Positions 50,230-58,313 of a DNA stretch of 64,000 bases are shown here, piece by piece. Made by a program: the position numbers and the translations under genes. Location: assembly GCF_900102545.1 (NCBI RefSeq), contig NZ_FNBN01000001.1, positions 301,198 through 365,197 on the forward strand. The letters are read 5' to 3'. The stretch's first letter is position 1. Each line of letters begins with the position of its first letter. The notes under the pieces are model-generated. The model saw only the letters and a list, made by a program, of their open reading frames with translations, did not search any database and had not been told where the DNA came from. Source of the DNA: Chitinophaga filiformis. GTDB taxonomy: Bacteria; Bacteroidota; Bacteroidia; Chitinophagales; Chitinophagaceae.

Positions 50230-50880
50230 ATGCACACAGAAATCCCCGCTGTATACGCTGATAAACATGGCACCATCCAGACAACTATTATCAATGATTC
50301 CAAAACGCTAACCATTGACCTGAACGGAACTATCTTCTCCGGAAATACCTTTGTCTTTTTTCAACCCGAAGCCTCACTCCCACTCCCCGACCGCTTTACG
50401 CTGGGCGAAATTGGACAGTTGACTGATTATACATTATCCTGCCGTATTCCTATATCCACCTGGAAAGAAGAAACACAAATACCAGGCTTCCTGTTGACTG
50501 AGGTAGAATATAAAGAAGATGAGACCCGACTCGACCACAATGCACCCTATTTTGATTTCAGCTTCGAGCTTGAAGGTAAAATTATCCCTATCGGGAAGTT
50601 ATCGCAATTTGAAGGCGTGTTCGAAATACTTAGCGAAAAGTTACCGGAGAATATTATCATAAAAACCTGTTACACCTGCCTGTATTCCGATTACAGTGTA
50701 TACGGTTCCGATGTTTTTGGCTCCATGTTATGTTTCAGGAATGTGAAAGATGTATATGTGAAGGTAAGAAGTAAAGGTGAGTTCATGGATATGATGGATA
50801 ATTTCGACAGGATAGTACAGGAAACGTATTTGTGCGAAGATTTTTCTCCTCGTATGAAAGGTGTGGGATATAGAGGGTAA
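50230..50880 (+). CDS. Hypothetical protein, possibly DUF6304-like
   Basis: A 216-residue acidic, beta-rich soluble protein (TTIINDSKTLTIDLNGTIFS, SLPLPDRFTLGEIGQLTDYT, NIIIKTCYTCLYSDYSVYGS, MLCFRNVKDVYVKVRSKGEF). The two-Cys YTCLYSDYSVYGSDVFGSML stretch and overall layout recall the DUF6304 family, but I am not certain. Such proteins also occur among small immunity-type genes. It is terminated by a bidirectional hairpin. Confidence 0.55.
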   Translation: MHTEIPAVYADKHGTIQTTIINDSKTLTIDLNGTIFSGNTFVFFQPEASLPLPDRFTLGEIGQLTDYTLSCRIPISTWKEETQIPGFLLTEVEYKEDETRLDHNAPYFDFSFELEGKIIPIGKLSQFEGVFEILSEKLPENIIIKTCYTCLYSDYSVYGSDVFGSMLCFRNVKDVYVKVRSKGEFMDMMDNFDRIVQETYLCEDFSPRMKGVGYRG

Positions 50881-50888
50881 TAAAAATA

Positions 50889-50916
50889 AATCCTCACCGG
50901 TCGACCGGCGAGGATT
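50889..50916. terminator. Bidirectional terminator before osmC
   Basis: Arms AATCCTCACCGG and CCGGCGAGGATT with one mismatch around TCGA; it separates the convergent genes ending at 50880 and 50950. Confidence 0.8.
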
Positions 50917-50949
50917 CAGATGAAGATATATATTGATTGTTGAACCTTA

Positions 50950-51363
50950 TTAACCTACCAGCTCTGCCTGCAGGGAAATCTCCAGGTTTAAGGCCCTGCT
51001 TACAGGACAACCGGCTTTCGCACCTGCTGCTACTTCCTGGAACTTCTCATTGGTGATACCCGGTACTTTTGCTTTCAGCACCAGATCAGAGCGGGTGATT
51101 GTACCATTGTCCAGCGTAACAGTTGATGTTGTTTCCAATGTATCTGCTTTAAATCCTGCTGCCTCCAGATCGAGGGTAAGTTTCATGTTGAAACAACCCG
51201 CGTGTGCTGCTGCTATCAATTCCTCCGGATTGGTACCTACGCCTTCAGCAAAACGGCTGTTAAAGGAATACTGTGTTTTGTTCAGCACAGTGCTCTGAGT
51301 AGAGATGTTACCATTCCCTTCTTTGATAGTGCCATTCCAGATGGCAGATGCTGTACGTTTCAT
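50950..51363 (-). CDS. OsmC/Ohr-family peroxidase
   Basis: A 137-residue protein starting at MKRTASAIWNGTIKEGNGNI (ATG at 51361-51363); the 19-codon upstream extension is not family-like. The two redox cysteines are Cys57 (AAHAGCFNM) and Cys119 (KAGCPVSRAL), as in OsmC organic hydroperoxide reductases. Length agrees with the family. Two TGTACATTTT repeats upstream are likely operator elements. Confidence 0.92.
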   Translation of the reverse strand: MKRTASAIWNGTIKEGNGNISTQSTVLNKTQYSFNSRFAEGVGTNPEELIAAAHAGCFNMKLTLDLEAAGFKADTLETTSTVTLDNGTITRSDLVLKAKVPGITNEKFQEVAAGAKAGCPVSRALNLEISLQAELVG

Positions 51364-51448
51364 ACTATTGAATGTTTTAAGTGATTTGGCTTGTTTGTTA
51401 ATCATTAACTGATGACACAAAATTAAGCCGGCGGTGAAGGGTAAGCAA

Positions 51449-51479
51449 TGTACATTTTGCCATTATTATTGTACATTTT
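51449..51479. promoter_or_regulatory. Paired TGTACATTTT elements upstream of osmC
   Basis: TGTACATTTT occurs at 51449-51458 and again at 51470-51479, 21 bp (two helical turns) apart, 86-116 bp upstream of the osmC start. Confidence 0.4.
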
Positions 51480-51501
51480 TCCCCTCTTTAACCCTTTCAC
51501 C

Positions 51502-51912
51502 TTACAATCTCCTCTCCGATTCCTGTATTGGCAGGTCATTAATGCTGGCAAACCTGCGCTGCATCAGGCCGTTTTCATCAAACTCCCAGTTCTCGTTACC
51601 ATAAGCCCTGAACCACTGGCCGTCTTTGTCATGGTATTCATATTCAAACCTTACAGCAATTCTATTGTCGGTAAAAGCCCAGAGCTCTTTCTTTAATTTA
51701 TACTCCAGCTCTTTCTTCCATTTCTCTTCCAGGAATTTCTTTGCCTCAGCCCTGCCATTCAGGAATGTGGAACGGTTCCTCCATTCAGTATCAACTGTAT
51801 AAGCCAGTGATACCCTTTCAGGGTCCTGTGAATTCCATGCATCTTCTGCTAATTGTACTTTCTCTTTCGCTGTTTCCTGTGTAAATGGCGGTAACGGATA
51901 TCTCTTTTCCAT
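51502..51912 (-). CDS. DUF1348 (SnoaL-like/NTF2) protein
   Basis: A 136-residue NTF2-fold protein. The DUF1348 signature is the start [30 protein letters not shown], the [14 protein letters not shown] box, [11 protein letters not shown] and the closing [20 protein letters not shown]. Function unknown. It follows the TetR gene with 13 bp between stop and start, so it is the likely regulated gene of that operon. Confidence 0.88.
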   Translation of the reverse strand: MEKRYPLPPFTQETAKEKVQLAEDAWNSQDPERVSLAYTVDTEWRNRSTFLNGRAEAKKFLEEKWKKELEYKLKKELWAFTDNRIAVRFEYEYHDKDGQWFRAYGNENWEFDENGLMQRRFASINDLPIQESERRL

Positions 51913-51925
51913 ATGCTATTATTTA

Positions 51926-52465
51926 TTAATTGATTAATGAATTGACTATTTTCCTGGCCTTCATCACCGGCCACTGGTCGCGGTATAACTGGCTTTCCAC
52001 AAAGGCGCCTTCATACAACAGGTAAATATGATCGGCCAGTTCCGCGTGCTGCAACAGCTCTTTAAAAGACTGCCTGATATTACTTTTATGAGAATGAATG
52101 ACATTCCTCACTTTTGTATTATCCACAGGGATCTCTGAAAGAATATTCAAAAAAGCACAGCCCCGGAAATCCTCTTTCTCATTTAAAAGCGAGATCAGGT
52201 CAAAGGAGGCAAGCACCTTTGTTTTAGCGCTCTTTTTCTGTGCCGTCAATGCCTTCATCTGTTCCTCTATATAGTTATGACGCTTTTCCAGTACCCCAAC
52301 ACACAAGTCTTCCTTCGACTTAAAATGCTGGTAAAAACTGGCCTTGGCCACATCTGCCTCTTCTATGATCTGGTTAATACCAGTAGAGTTATAACCCTGT
52401 TTCAGAAAAAGCTCATAAGCGGTGGCTAATATTCGCTCACGTGGTTGTAATGATTCTTTACTCAT
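51926..52465 (-). CDS. TetR-family transcriptional regulator
   Basis: A 179-residue regulator. The N-terminal HTH (about 10-57) reads RILATAYELFLKQGYNSTGI and EADVAKASFYQHFKSKEDL; the C-terminal ligand domain is helical and unassigned. It is the first gene of a TetR-DUF1348 operon, and a 12-bp-arm palindrome lies 24-51 bp upstream of its start, as expected for autoregulation. Confidence 0.92.
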   Translation of the reverse strand: MSKESLQPRERILATAYELFLKQGYNSTGINQIIEEADVAKASFYQHFKSKEDLCVGVLEKRHNYIEEQMKALTAQKKSAKTKVLASFDLISLLNEKEDFRGCAFLNILSEIPVDNTKVRNVIHSHKSNIRQSFKELLQHAELADHIYLLYEGAFVESQLYRDQWPVMKARKIVNSLIN

Positions 52466-52488
52466 GACACAAAGGTAGGGGATTTTTG

Positions 52489-52516
52489 AATAAACAGACA
52501 GACTTGTCTGTTTATT
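52489..52516. promoter_or_regulatory. TetR-type palindromic operator
   Basis: Perfect inverted repeat AATAAACAGACA GACT TGTCTGTTTATT just upstream of the TetR start; the interior ACAGACAGACTTGTCTGT gives a second, overlapping symmetry. Confidence 0.7.
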
Positions 52517-52666
52517 TTTTTTACTACTTCAAGTGGAGCGCCTTACTCATCTCGGCCCTCATTTTGCCACGTTCAGCTATTTATTCCACCCGTACAACAA
52601 TTTCTTCTTGCCATTCGTATTTTCTACAGGCAATTTTGCCGGTAAGCACAACAAATCGGCCCAATA

Positions 52667-53992
52667 ATGTCTATATCCAACTTCCTCAGAAAACGACTTG
52701 TAAACATCGCCCTGGTTATTGCCGGAGTATTGATCCTGATACAATTTATCAGGCCTGGTATCTCTCATCCTCCTGTTACAGGAGATATCCAGGCGCCTCC
52801 TGATGTAGCGCGCATCCTGCATGCTTCCTGTTATGATTGTCATTCGAATGAGACCAAACTGAAATGGTTTGATAAGATAGCTCCCGCTTCCTGGCTGGTA
52901 GCCGGTCATATCAGGGATGGCAGGGAAGCGCTGAACTTCTCCAACTGGGACAGCCTCTCTGCCGGCGACCGGAAAGCCAATCTCTTCCTGTCTGTCAACC
53001 AGGTGATGTTCGGTACGATGCCACTCCCCTCTTATACGGCTTTCCATGGAGATGCCAGACTAACGGAAAAGGATATTAATATCCTTAAGACATATGTCGG
53101 CGGACTGGCACCTGTTAAGATATCTGACACCTCCCGTATTGCCGTGGCACAACAACAATTCAGCAAGTGGGCTGCCGGAGCGCTTCCTTCTGTGGAGGAA
53201 GTACAACCTGCTCCCAATGGCATCCCATATATACATGATTACAGAGACTGGCAGATCGTGAACATCTCAGACAGGTTCGATAACGGTACGATGAGGGTGA
53301 TCCTGGGCAACGATGTTGCAATAGAGGCGATTAATAAACACCAGACCAATCCATGGCCCAATGGCGCCATATTCGCCAAAGTAGCCTGGGAACAATTGAC
53401 TGATAGCAGCCTTGTTGCCAATACCGGCGAACTGAAACAGGTGGAGTTCATGATAAAAGATGATAAAAAATATGCCAGCACCGCAGGCTGGGGTTGGGCC
53501 AGATGGAAAGGGAATGACCTGAAACCATATGGTAAAACACTAACATTTACACAGGAATGTGTGAACTGTCACCAGCCGATGAAAGACAATGACTTCGTCT
53601 TTACGCCTACCATGGCAGATGCCGACAGACCTGATAAAGTAGTGAGTGGGGTACAACAACAGCTGATTACCTCCGTGATCGATAATAAAAAACAGACACA
53701 CACCGTACTACTGGGGAACGGCATTGCCGTACAACATGCCAGAAGCGGCGCTGCAGGTGCTTATCCGGCAGGATCAGTACTTACGCTGGCTACCTGGTCA
53801 CAGCAGGAAGATGCGCACTGGTTTGGTGCGAAGATCCCGGCACATCTGCAGACGGTAGAAACAGTGAAAGTAGGTGCAGCAACAACTTACGAAAGCTATC
53901 AGGCGCCATCCTGGAAGCAGTTACCAGCGGCAGACCATTCAGACAGGATCAATTATATTACTCATCTGAAAGCATCGGTTATCTTTAACTAA
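52667..53992 (+). CDS. Haem-binding domain / cytochrome P460-like membrane protein
   Basis: A 441-residue protein with one N-terminal helix (about 12-28), a haem-binding domain with CYDCH (Cys55, Cys58, His59), and a cytochrome P460-like domain in the C-terminal part with CVNCH near 302-306. The layout (haem-bd then P460) is a known Bacteroidota two-domain protein. It should sit in the periplasm facing c-type electron carriers; the oxidised substrate is unknown. It is a single-gene unit. Confidence 0.85.
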   Translation: MSISNFLRKRLVNIALVIAGVLILIQFIRPGISHPPVTGDIQAPPDVARILHASCYDCHSNETKLKWFDKIAPASWLVAGHIRDGREALNFSNWDSLSAGDRKANLFLSVNQVMFGTMPLPSYTAFHGDARLTEKDINILKTYVGGLAPVKISDTSRIAVAQQQFSKWAAGALPSVEEVQPAPNGIPYIHDYRDWQIVNISDRFDNGTMRVILGNDVAIEAINKHQTNPWPNGAIFAKVAWEQLTDSSLVANTGELKQVEFMIKDDKKYASTAGWGWARWKGNDLKPYGKTLTFTQECVNCHQPMKDNDFVFTPTMADADRPDKVVSGVQQQLITSVIDNKKQTHTVLLGNGIAVQHARSGAAGAYPAGSVLTLATWSQQEDAHWFGAKIPAHLQTVETVKVGAATTYESYQAPSWKQLPAADHSDRINYITHLKASVIFN

Positions 53993-54148
53993 GGTATACC
54001 CTCGGGCTAATATAAAAACCGGGGAGAAGCCTTGTTCATCAACTACAGTTTTGACGATACAGGTAGTATACTTTTAAAAACATGCGCGCAAATGGCGCTC
54101 CTTTACCATGTTTTTCCTAGATTTATATACACCACCAAAAAGCTGCTT

Positions 54149-55024
54149 ATGAATCATCTGAAAATAGGATGGGCCGGTCTGGGCAATATGGGAACACCAA
54201 TGGTAACAAACCTTGTAAAAGCCGGTTTTAAGGTAAAAGTATATAACCGTTCTACTGAGAAGGCTGTTGCATTGCAGGAAAAGCTGGGCGTAGAGGTAGC
54301 CAGGTGCCCTAAACACCTGGTGGAAGATGTGGATGTGATAATCACCATGCTTACCGACGATGCTGCGCTCAAAGAAGTATACGAGGGACCGGAAGGTATT
54401 CTTTCCATTACCCTGCCTACAGATATGCTGGCTATTGATATGAGCACGGTTTCTCCTGATACTACCCGTCAGCTGGCAGCCTTATGTGAGGCGGAAGGCA
54501 TCTGGTACATGGATGCACCGGTATCCGGTAGTGTAAAACCTGCTGAGGAAGGACAACTGGTTATTATGGCCGGGGGCCGTCCGGAGGATTTTGAACGGGC
54601 TAAACCTATCTTTAATGCACTAGGTAAGGCCTCATACCTGCTGGGTGAGAATGGGGCCGGCAACTATGCAAAACTGGCTATTAATACCTTCCTGGGGATT
54701 ACACTGCAGGGACTGTCGGAAGCCGTTATATTCGCTAAAAATAACGGTGTCTCTCCTGAACAACTCCTTCCACTGATCAACGACGGACCGCTGGCCAGTG
54801 TGGTATCCAGGAGCAAATCACAGAGTATCATCAATCATGATTTTACACCCTCATTCCCTTTAAGTCTGCTGGCAAAAGATATCAGGCTGGCAAAGGCACA
54901 GGGCATGGATACGCCCGCAGGCAATGCGCTTTCTGATACCTTACAGGAGGCCCTGGCGAAAGGACTGGGAGCGTCAGATATGATTGCCATCTACCAATAT
55001 CTTGAACAACAATATGTCGTATAA
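54149..55024 (+). CDS. 3-Hydroxyisobutyrate-dehydrogenase-family oxidoreductase
   Basis: A 291-residue enzyme from the ATG at 54149. The NAD-binding GWAGLGNMGTPMVTNLVKAG opens it, followed by STVSPDTTRQLA, DAPVSGSVKPAEEGQL, the catalytic-Lys motif GAGNYAKLAINTFL, and the C-terminal LLAKDIRLAKAQGMDTP. Likely a beta-hydroxyacid dehydrogenase (3-hydroxyisobutyrate or related). It is followed by a strong terminator. Confidence 0.9.
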   Translation: MNHLKIGWAGLGNMGTPMVTNLVKAGFKVKVYNRSTEKAVALQEKLGVEVARCPKHLVEDVDVIITMLTDDAALKEVYEGPEGILSITLPTDMLAIDMSTVSPDTTRQLAALCEAEGIWYMDAPVSGSVKPAEEGQLVIMAGGRPEDFERAKPIFNALGKASYLLGENGAGNYAKLAINTFLGITLQGLSEAVIFAKNNGVSPEQLLPLINDGPLASVVSRSKSQSIINHDFTPSFPLSLLAKDIRLAKAQGMDTPAGNALSDTLQEALAKGLGASDMIAIYQYLEQQYVV

Positions 55025-55028
55025 AGTA

Positions 55029-55052
55029 TAGGCCGGTCTCCCGACCGGCCTA
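55029..55052. terminator. Terminator after the HIBADH-family gene
   Basis: Perfect 10-bp arms TAGGCCGGTC and GACCGGCCTA around TCCC. Confidence 0.85.
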
Positions 55053-55128
55053 CTCACAACAAGTGTGTCTTCTAAGGATAATCAGGATAATAACACTTCA
55101 TCACTCTTAAAGTATACCTTCAGGTTTT

Positions 55129-55434
55129 TCAATAATTGTATATAGCAGGCTGTCTCATTTTTCGGACATAAAATATTTTCGGAGAAGATGACTGATGTAC
55201 CAAACCAACAGCGCCGGCCTTTATTTTTCCCAATAAAAGCATTCCCGCAGTTGAAATGGAATCCTGTTGCAGCGGAAACTCATTCCTTTCGAGGTTCTTC
55301 AATACTGCAGGCATCTCGCTGGCAGCAGTATCAGCAGCGGCAATTGGTTTGAGGTAGATATAAGCCCCTACTATGATCAGCAGTAGCGCACGCAGGAGCA
55401 TATCTGTTATACGTACGATCATTCTCTTTCTCAT
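55129..55434 (-). CDS. Hypothetical single-pass membrane or exported protein
   Basis: A 101-residue protein with one hydrophobic segment (about 12-32, MLLRALLLIIVGAYIYL) and a soluble tail rich in Ala, Ser and basic residues at the end. No family is recognised. It is divergent from the GH128-like gene across a 324-bp gap. Confidence 0.5.
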   Translation of the reverse strand: MRKRMIVRITDMLLRALLLIIVGAYIYLKPIAAADTAASEMPAVLKNLERNEFPLQQDSISTAGMLLLGKIKAGAVGLVHQSSSPKIFYVRKMRQPAIYNY

Positions 55435-55758
55435 ATAAAGCTATGGTTGTTGTTCACTGACCGGACCTTTGTTTCTTTTAATCCGGTTCGCAAAGTTATG
55501 CTGGTCTCTTTATTGTTGATGCCCCCAAAAACGGTTGAAATGCATCCCCAGATAAGGGGATGACATAATATCAATAATGATAGTAGCATTTCGCCTTAAC
55601 ACTGTTGGCTATTGATTTTCAGACAATAACTATTATACTACGGTAACGCCTATTGATGCTACTTTGAATAATAACATCAAATAATATTAAAAAGCAATAT
55701 CATTGCACTCTATAAATCCAAGTACAACCATATTCTGAAGCCAACAAAATATCCTGGA
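55435..55758. other. Divergent intergenic region before the GH128-like gene
   Basis: A 324-bp AT-rich stretch with a perfect CATCCCC-N6-GGGGATG palindrome (55543-55562), a TATCA-N4-TGATA palindrome near 55570, and a TACTTTG -7-like box near 55662. Likely operators for the glucanase gene. Confidence 0.5.
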
Positions 55759-56658
55759 ATGACCAAATTGAAACTCGCGCTCTTAATGAGCTTGTCCCTG
55801 TTCGTCGCCTGCAGTAAAGACAAAGACACGCCTACTACTACACCCGGCGGCGGTGGTGGAAAAGAAGATGACAGCAGCTATGTAGCGCCTAAAACCGGTA
55901 AAAAAGGCGCAGACTTCAGCACCAATACCACCAACGGCACATGGTATACCAACGTGGTAAATCTGAAAAGTCATTGGTATTATACATGGGGCACTACCAT
56001 GCCTGCTAAGACAGTACCGCAGAATTGTGAATTCGTAGCGATGTTTTGGGGAAAAGGTAATGTGACTGATGCACTGATCGACTCTGTTAAAAGAATGAAA
56101 GCTTCCGGTACTGTGAAATATGTACTGGGCTTTAATGAACCTGACGCCGGCGATCAGTCCAATATGACAGTACAGCAGGCGCTGGACCTCTGGCCTAAAC
56201 TGGAAAGCATTGGCTTACCGCTGGGTAGTCCTGCTGCTGTATGGCCAACACAAACCTGGATCTATGAATTCCTTGATAAGGCCATCCAGCAGAAACGCCG
56301 TGTAGACTTCATCTGCGTACACATGTATGTAGGTCTGGATGATGTACACTTCGTAAAAACCCTGCAGGATCTTTATGATAAATACCACCTGCCTATCTGG
56401 ATCACCGAATTTGGTACCGTAGATAATACAGCTACAACTATTGATGGGAATATGTACAGACCAGATCAGGTACTGGCATTTATGCAACGCCTGCTGCCGA
56501 AACTGGAGGCATTACCATTTGTACACCGTTATTCCTGGTTCTCAGGCGCTCCTACCAGCACCAGGTTATGGCCTTCTGCACTCGTAGGTGCTGATGGTAA
56601 ACTGACTCCACTGGGTCAATGGTATGCAGATTACAAACCTAATACAGCCGTAAAATAA
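55759..56658 (+). CDS. GH128-like beta-1,3-glucanase lipoprotein
   Basis: A 299-residue lipoprotein (signal to VAC, Cys18, then a Gly-rich linker). The Asl1/GH128 catalytic fold is visible: GFNEPDAG with Glu127, GLPLGSPAAVWPTQTW, VDFICVHMYVG, and the second acid Glu217 in WITEFG, then RYSWFSG and PLGQWYADYKP. GH128 enzymes cleave beta-1,3-glucan. It complements the GH16 lipoprotein at 39.4 kb. Confidence 0.85.
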   Translation: MTKLKLALLMSLSLFVACSKDKDTPTTTPGGGGGKEDDSSYVAPKTGKKGADFSTNTTNGTWYTNVVNLKSHWYYTWGTTMPAKTVPQNCEFVAMFWGKGNVTDALIDSVKRMKASGTVKYVLGFNEPDAGDQSNMTVQQALDLWPKLESIGLPLGSPAAVWPTQTWIYEFLDKAIQQKRRVDFICVHMYVGLDDVHFVKTLQDLYDKYHLPIWITEFGTVDNTATTIDGNMYRPDQVLAFMQRLLPKLEALPFVHRYSWFSGAPTSTRLWPSALVGADGKLTPLGQWYADYKPNTAVK

Positions 56659-56677
56659 TCGCATCGCTTATAAAGCA

Positions 56678-56711
56678 AGACCCGCGTCAGTACCATGTAC
56701 AACGCGGGTCT
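56678..56711. terminator. Bidirectional terminator between glucanase and AKR genes
   Basis: Perfect 10-bp arms AGACCCGCGT and ACGCGGGTCT around a 14-base loop; convergent genes end at 56658 and 56742. Confidence 0.8.
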
Positions 56712-56741
56712 CTTCTTTTATAAACAATAAAGCTTCTCTAC

Positions 56742-57788
56742 TTAATAAAACTTCGGTAAAGGATTCAAAGTAAGATTCTGCCGCTGATGCCAATATGGAT
56801 AAATGGTCGGTGTCTCACTTGCAGCATCCAGTTTTTTTACTTGTTCTACAGTCAGGTTCCATCCTACTGCTGCCAGGTTCTGCTTCAATTGTTCTTCATT
56901 CCTTGCGCCGATAATGATGCTGGCTACTGTTGGTCTTTGCAATAACCAGTTAATGGCTACCTGTGCTACTGTTTTACCTGTTTCTGCGGCCACTTCATCT
57001 AATGCGTCAACTACCTTATACAACAACTCATCAGGCACTGCAAATGAAGGTACGGGACTACCACCCTGCACTACACGACTGTCTGCCGGGAATGGCTGAT
57101 TGCGGCGGTATTTACCTCCGAGCATCCCTGCTGCCAGCGGGCTCCATATCAATGCACCTACTTTCTGATCAATGCCCAGCGGCATTAGTTCCCACTCATA
57201 TTCCCTGTTTACGAGAGAATAATATACCTGGTGGGCCACATACTTATTCCATCCGTATCTGTCAGCTACCGCCTGGGATTTCATGAGATGCCATCCTGAG
57301 AAATTGGAGGCTGCAATGTAACGTACCTTACCACTCTGTATCAGATCATCCAGGCTGCGCATTACTTCTTCCACAGGTGTATTGCCGTCAAATCCGTGCA
57401 TGTGATAGATGTCGATATAGTCAGTATTCAAGCGTTTCAGACTGGCTTCCACGTTTTTGATCAGCTGAAAACGGGATGATCCCTGGTAGTTAGCTTCCCT
57501 GGGACCACTACTCATCGGAAAAGTGGATTTAGTGGATATCAGCACCTTATCGCGCTTCCCACTAATAGCTTTTCCCAATATCTCTTCAGAAAGTCCGTCA
57601 GAATAAATATCTGCGGTATCAAATAAATTAACGCCGGCGTCGAGGCAGATGTCTACCAACCGCGTTGCCTCTTCTACCTGTGTACTTCCCCATGCCTTAA
57701 AAAACTCATTACTTCCACCGAAAGTGGCGGTGCCAAATGTCAATACCGGCACCTGCAATCCTGATCCTCCTAAAAATCTGTATTCCAT
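56742..57788 (-). CDS. Aldo/keto reductase
   Basis: A 348-residue NADP-dependent AKR from ATG at 57786-57788. Catalytic Asp and Tyr lie in VNLFDTADIYSDG, Lys in VLISTKSTF, and the His in DIYHMHGFDG; cofactor loop GARNEEQLKQNL is near the end. It resembles the YajO/AKR group. The 27-codon upstream frame is not family-like. It is divergent from thioredoxin across 220 bp. Confidence 0.9.
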   Translation of the reverse strand: MEYRFLGGSGLQVPVLTFGTATFGGSNEFFKAWGSTQVEEATRLVDICLDAGVNLFDTADIYSDGLSEEILGKAISGKRDKVLISTKSTFPMSSGPREANYQGSSRFQLIKNVEASLKRLNTDYIDIYHMHGFDGNTPVEEVMRSLDDLIQSGKVRYIAASNFSGWHLMKSQAVADRYGWNKYVAHQVYYSLVNREYEWELMPLGIDQKVGALIWSPLAAGMLGGKYRRNQPFPADSRVVQGGSPVPSFAVPDELLYKVVDALDEVAAETGKTVAQVAINWLLQRPTVASIIIGARNEEQLKQNLAAVGWNLTVEQVKKLDAASETPTIYPYWHQRQNLTLNPLPKFY

Positions 57789-57958
57789 CTTGTTTACGTT
57801 AACTATTAAAGAATTAGATAGCCGTACAAAGATCACATTTTCCGGATTTTTACGACTTGTACAAATCATATATATATCTGTAAATATAGGAGATGATAGG
57901 GAGCGGGTTGATCCCTATCTTCTAAAATAGCAGGGACTGCCACAAGTACAGGCAGCAG

Positions 57959-57966
57959 TACTTTTG
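57959..57966 (+). promoter_or_regulatory. Candidate -7 box of the thioredoxin gene
   Basis: TACTTTTG matches TAnnTTTG exactly and lies 42 bp before the thioredoxin ATG. No clear -33 TTTG was found at the right distance. A GATAGGGA/TCCCTATC palindrome lies 40 bp upstream at 57895-57919. Confidence 0.45.
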
Positions 57967-58008
57967 CATATTTTTTGTGTTACCTCGTACGTATTAACAG
58001 CATAAAAT

Positions 58009-58305
58009 ATGGCAACGTTTTCAGAGATTATAAATAGTGATAAACCGGTATTGGTGGATTTCTTTGCTACCTGGTGCGGCCCTTGTAAGATGCAGGCGCC
58101 TATTCTGGATCAGCTGAAGCAACGGGTAGGTGATGCAGCCACCATTATCAAAGTGGATGTAGATAAAAATCCTGCTGCGGCCAATGCGTATCAGGTGCAG
58201 GGTGTGCCTACACTGATCCTGTTTAAACAGGGAAAGATAGTATGGCGCCAATCTGGCGTAGTTCCGGTAGCTAACCTGGAACAAATTGTCAGGCAGAATG
58301 CGTGA
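58009..58305 (+). CDS. Thioredoxin
   Basis: A 98-residue thioredoxin fold. The redox motif is WCGPC (Cys23, Cys26) and the conserved cis-Pro lies in QGVPTLILF. No signal peptide, so it is cytoplasmic. It is convergent with the RND operon's last gene with only 8 bp between stops and no clear terminator hairpin there. Confidence 0.92.
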   Translation: MATFSEIINSDKPVLVDFFATWCGPCKMQAPILDQLKQRVGDAATIIKVDVDKNPAAANAYQVQGVPTLILFKQGKIVWRQSGVVPVANLEQIVRQNA

Positions 58306-58313
58306 TAACGCAC

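Noticed and set aside
52577-53047. 156-codon leftward ORF overlapping the haem-binding protein
   Set aside because: It lies antisense to the CYDCH domain, and no motif or conserved pattern supports it.
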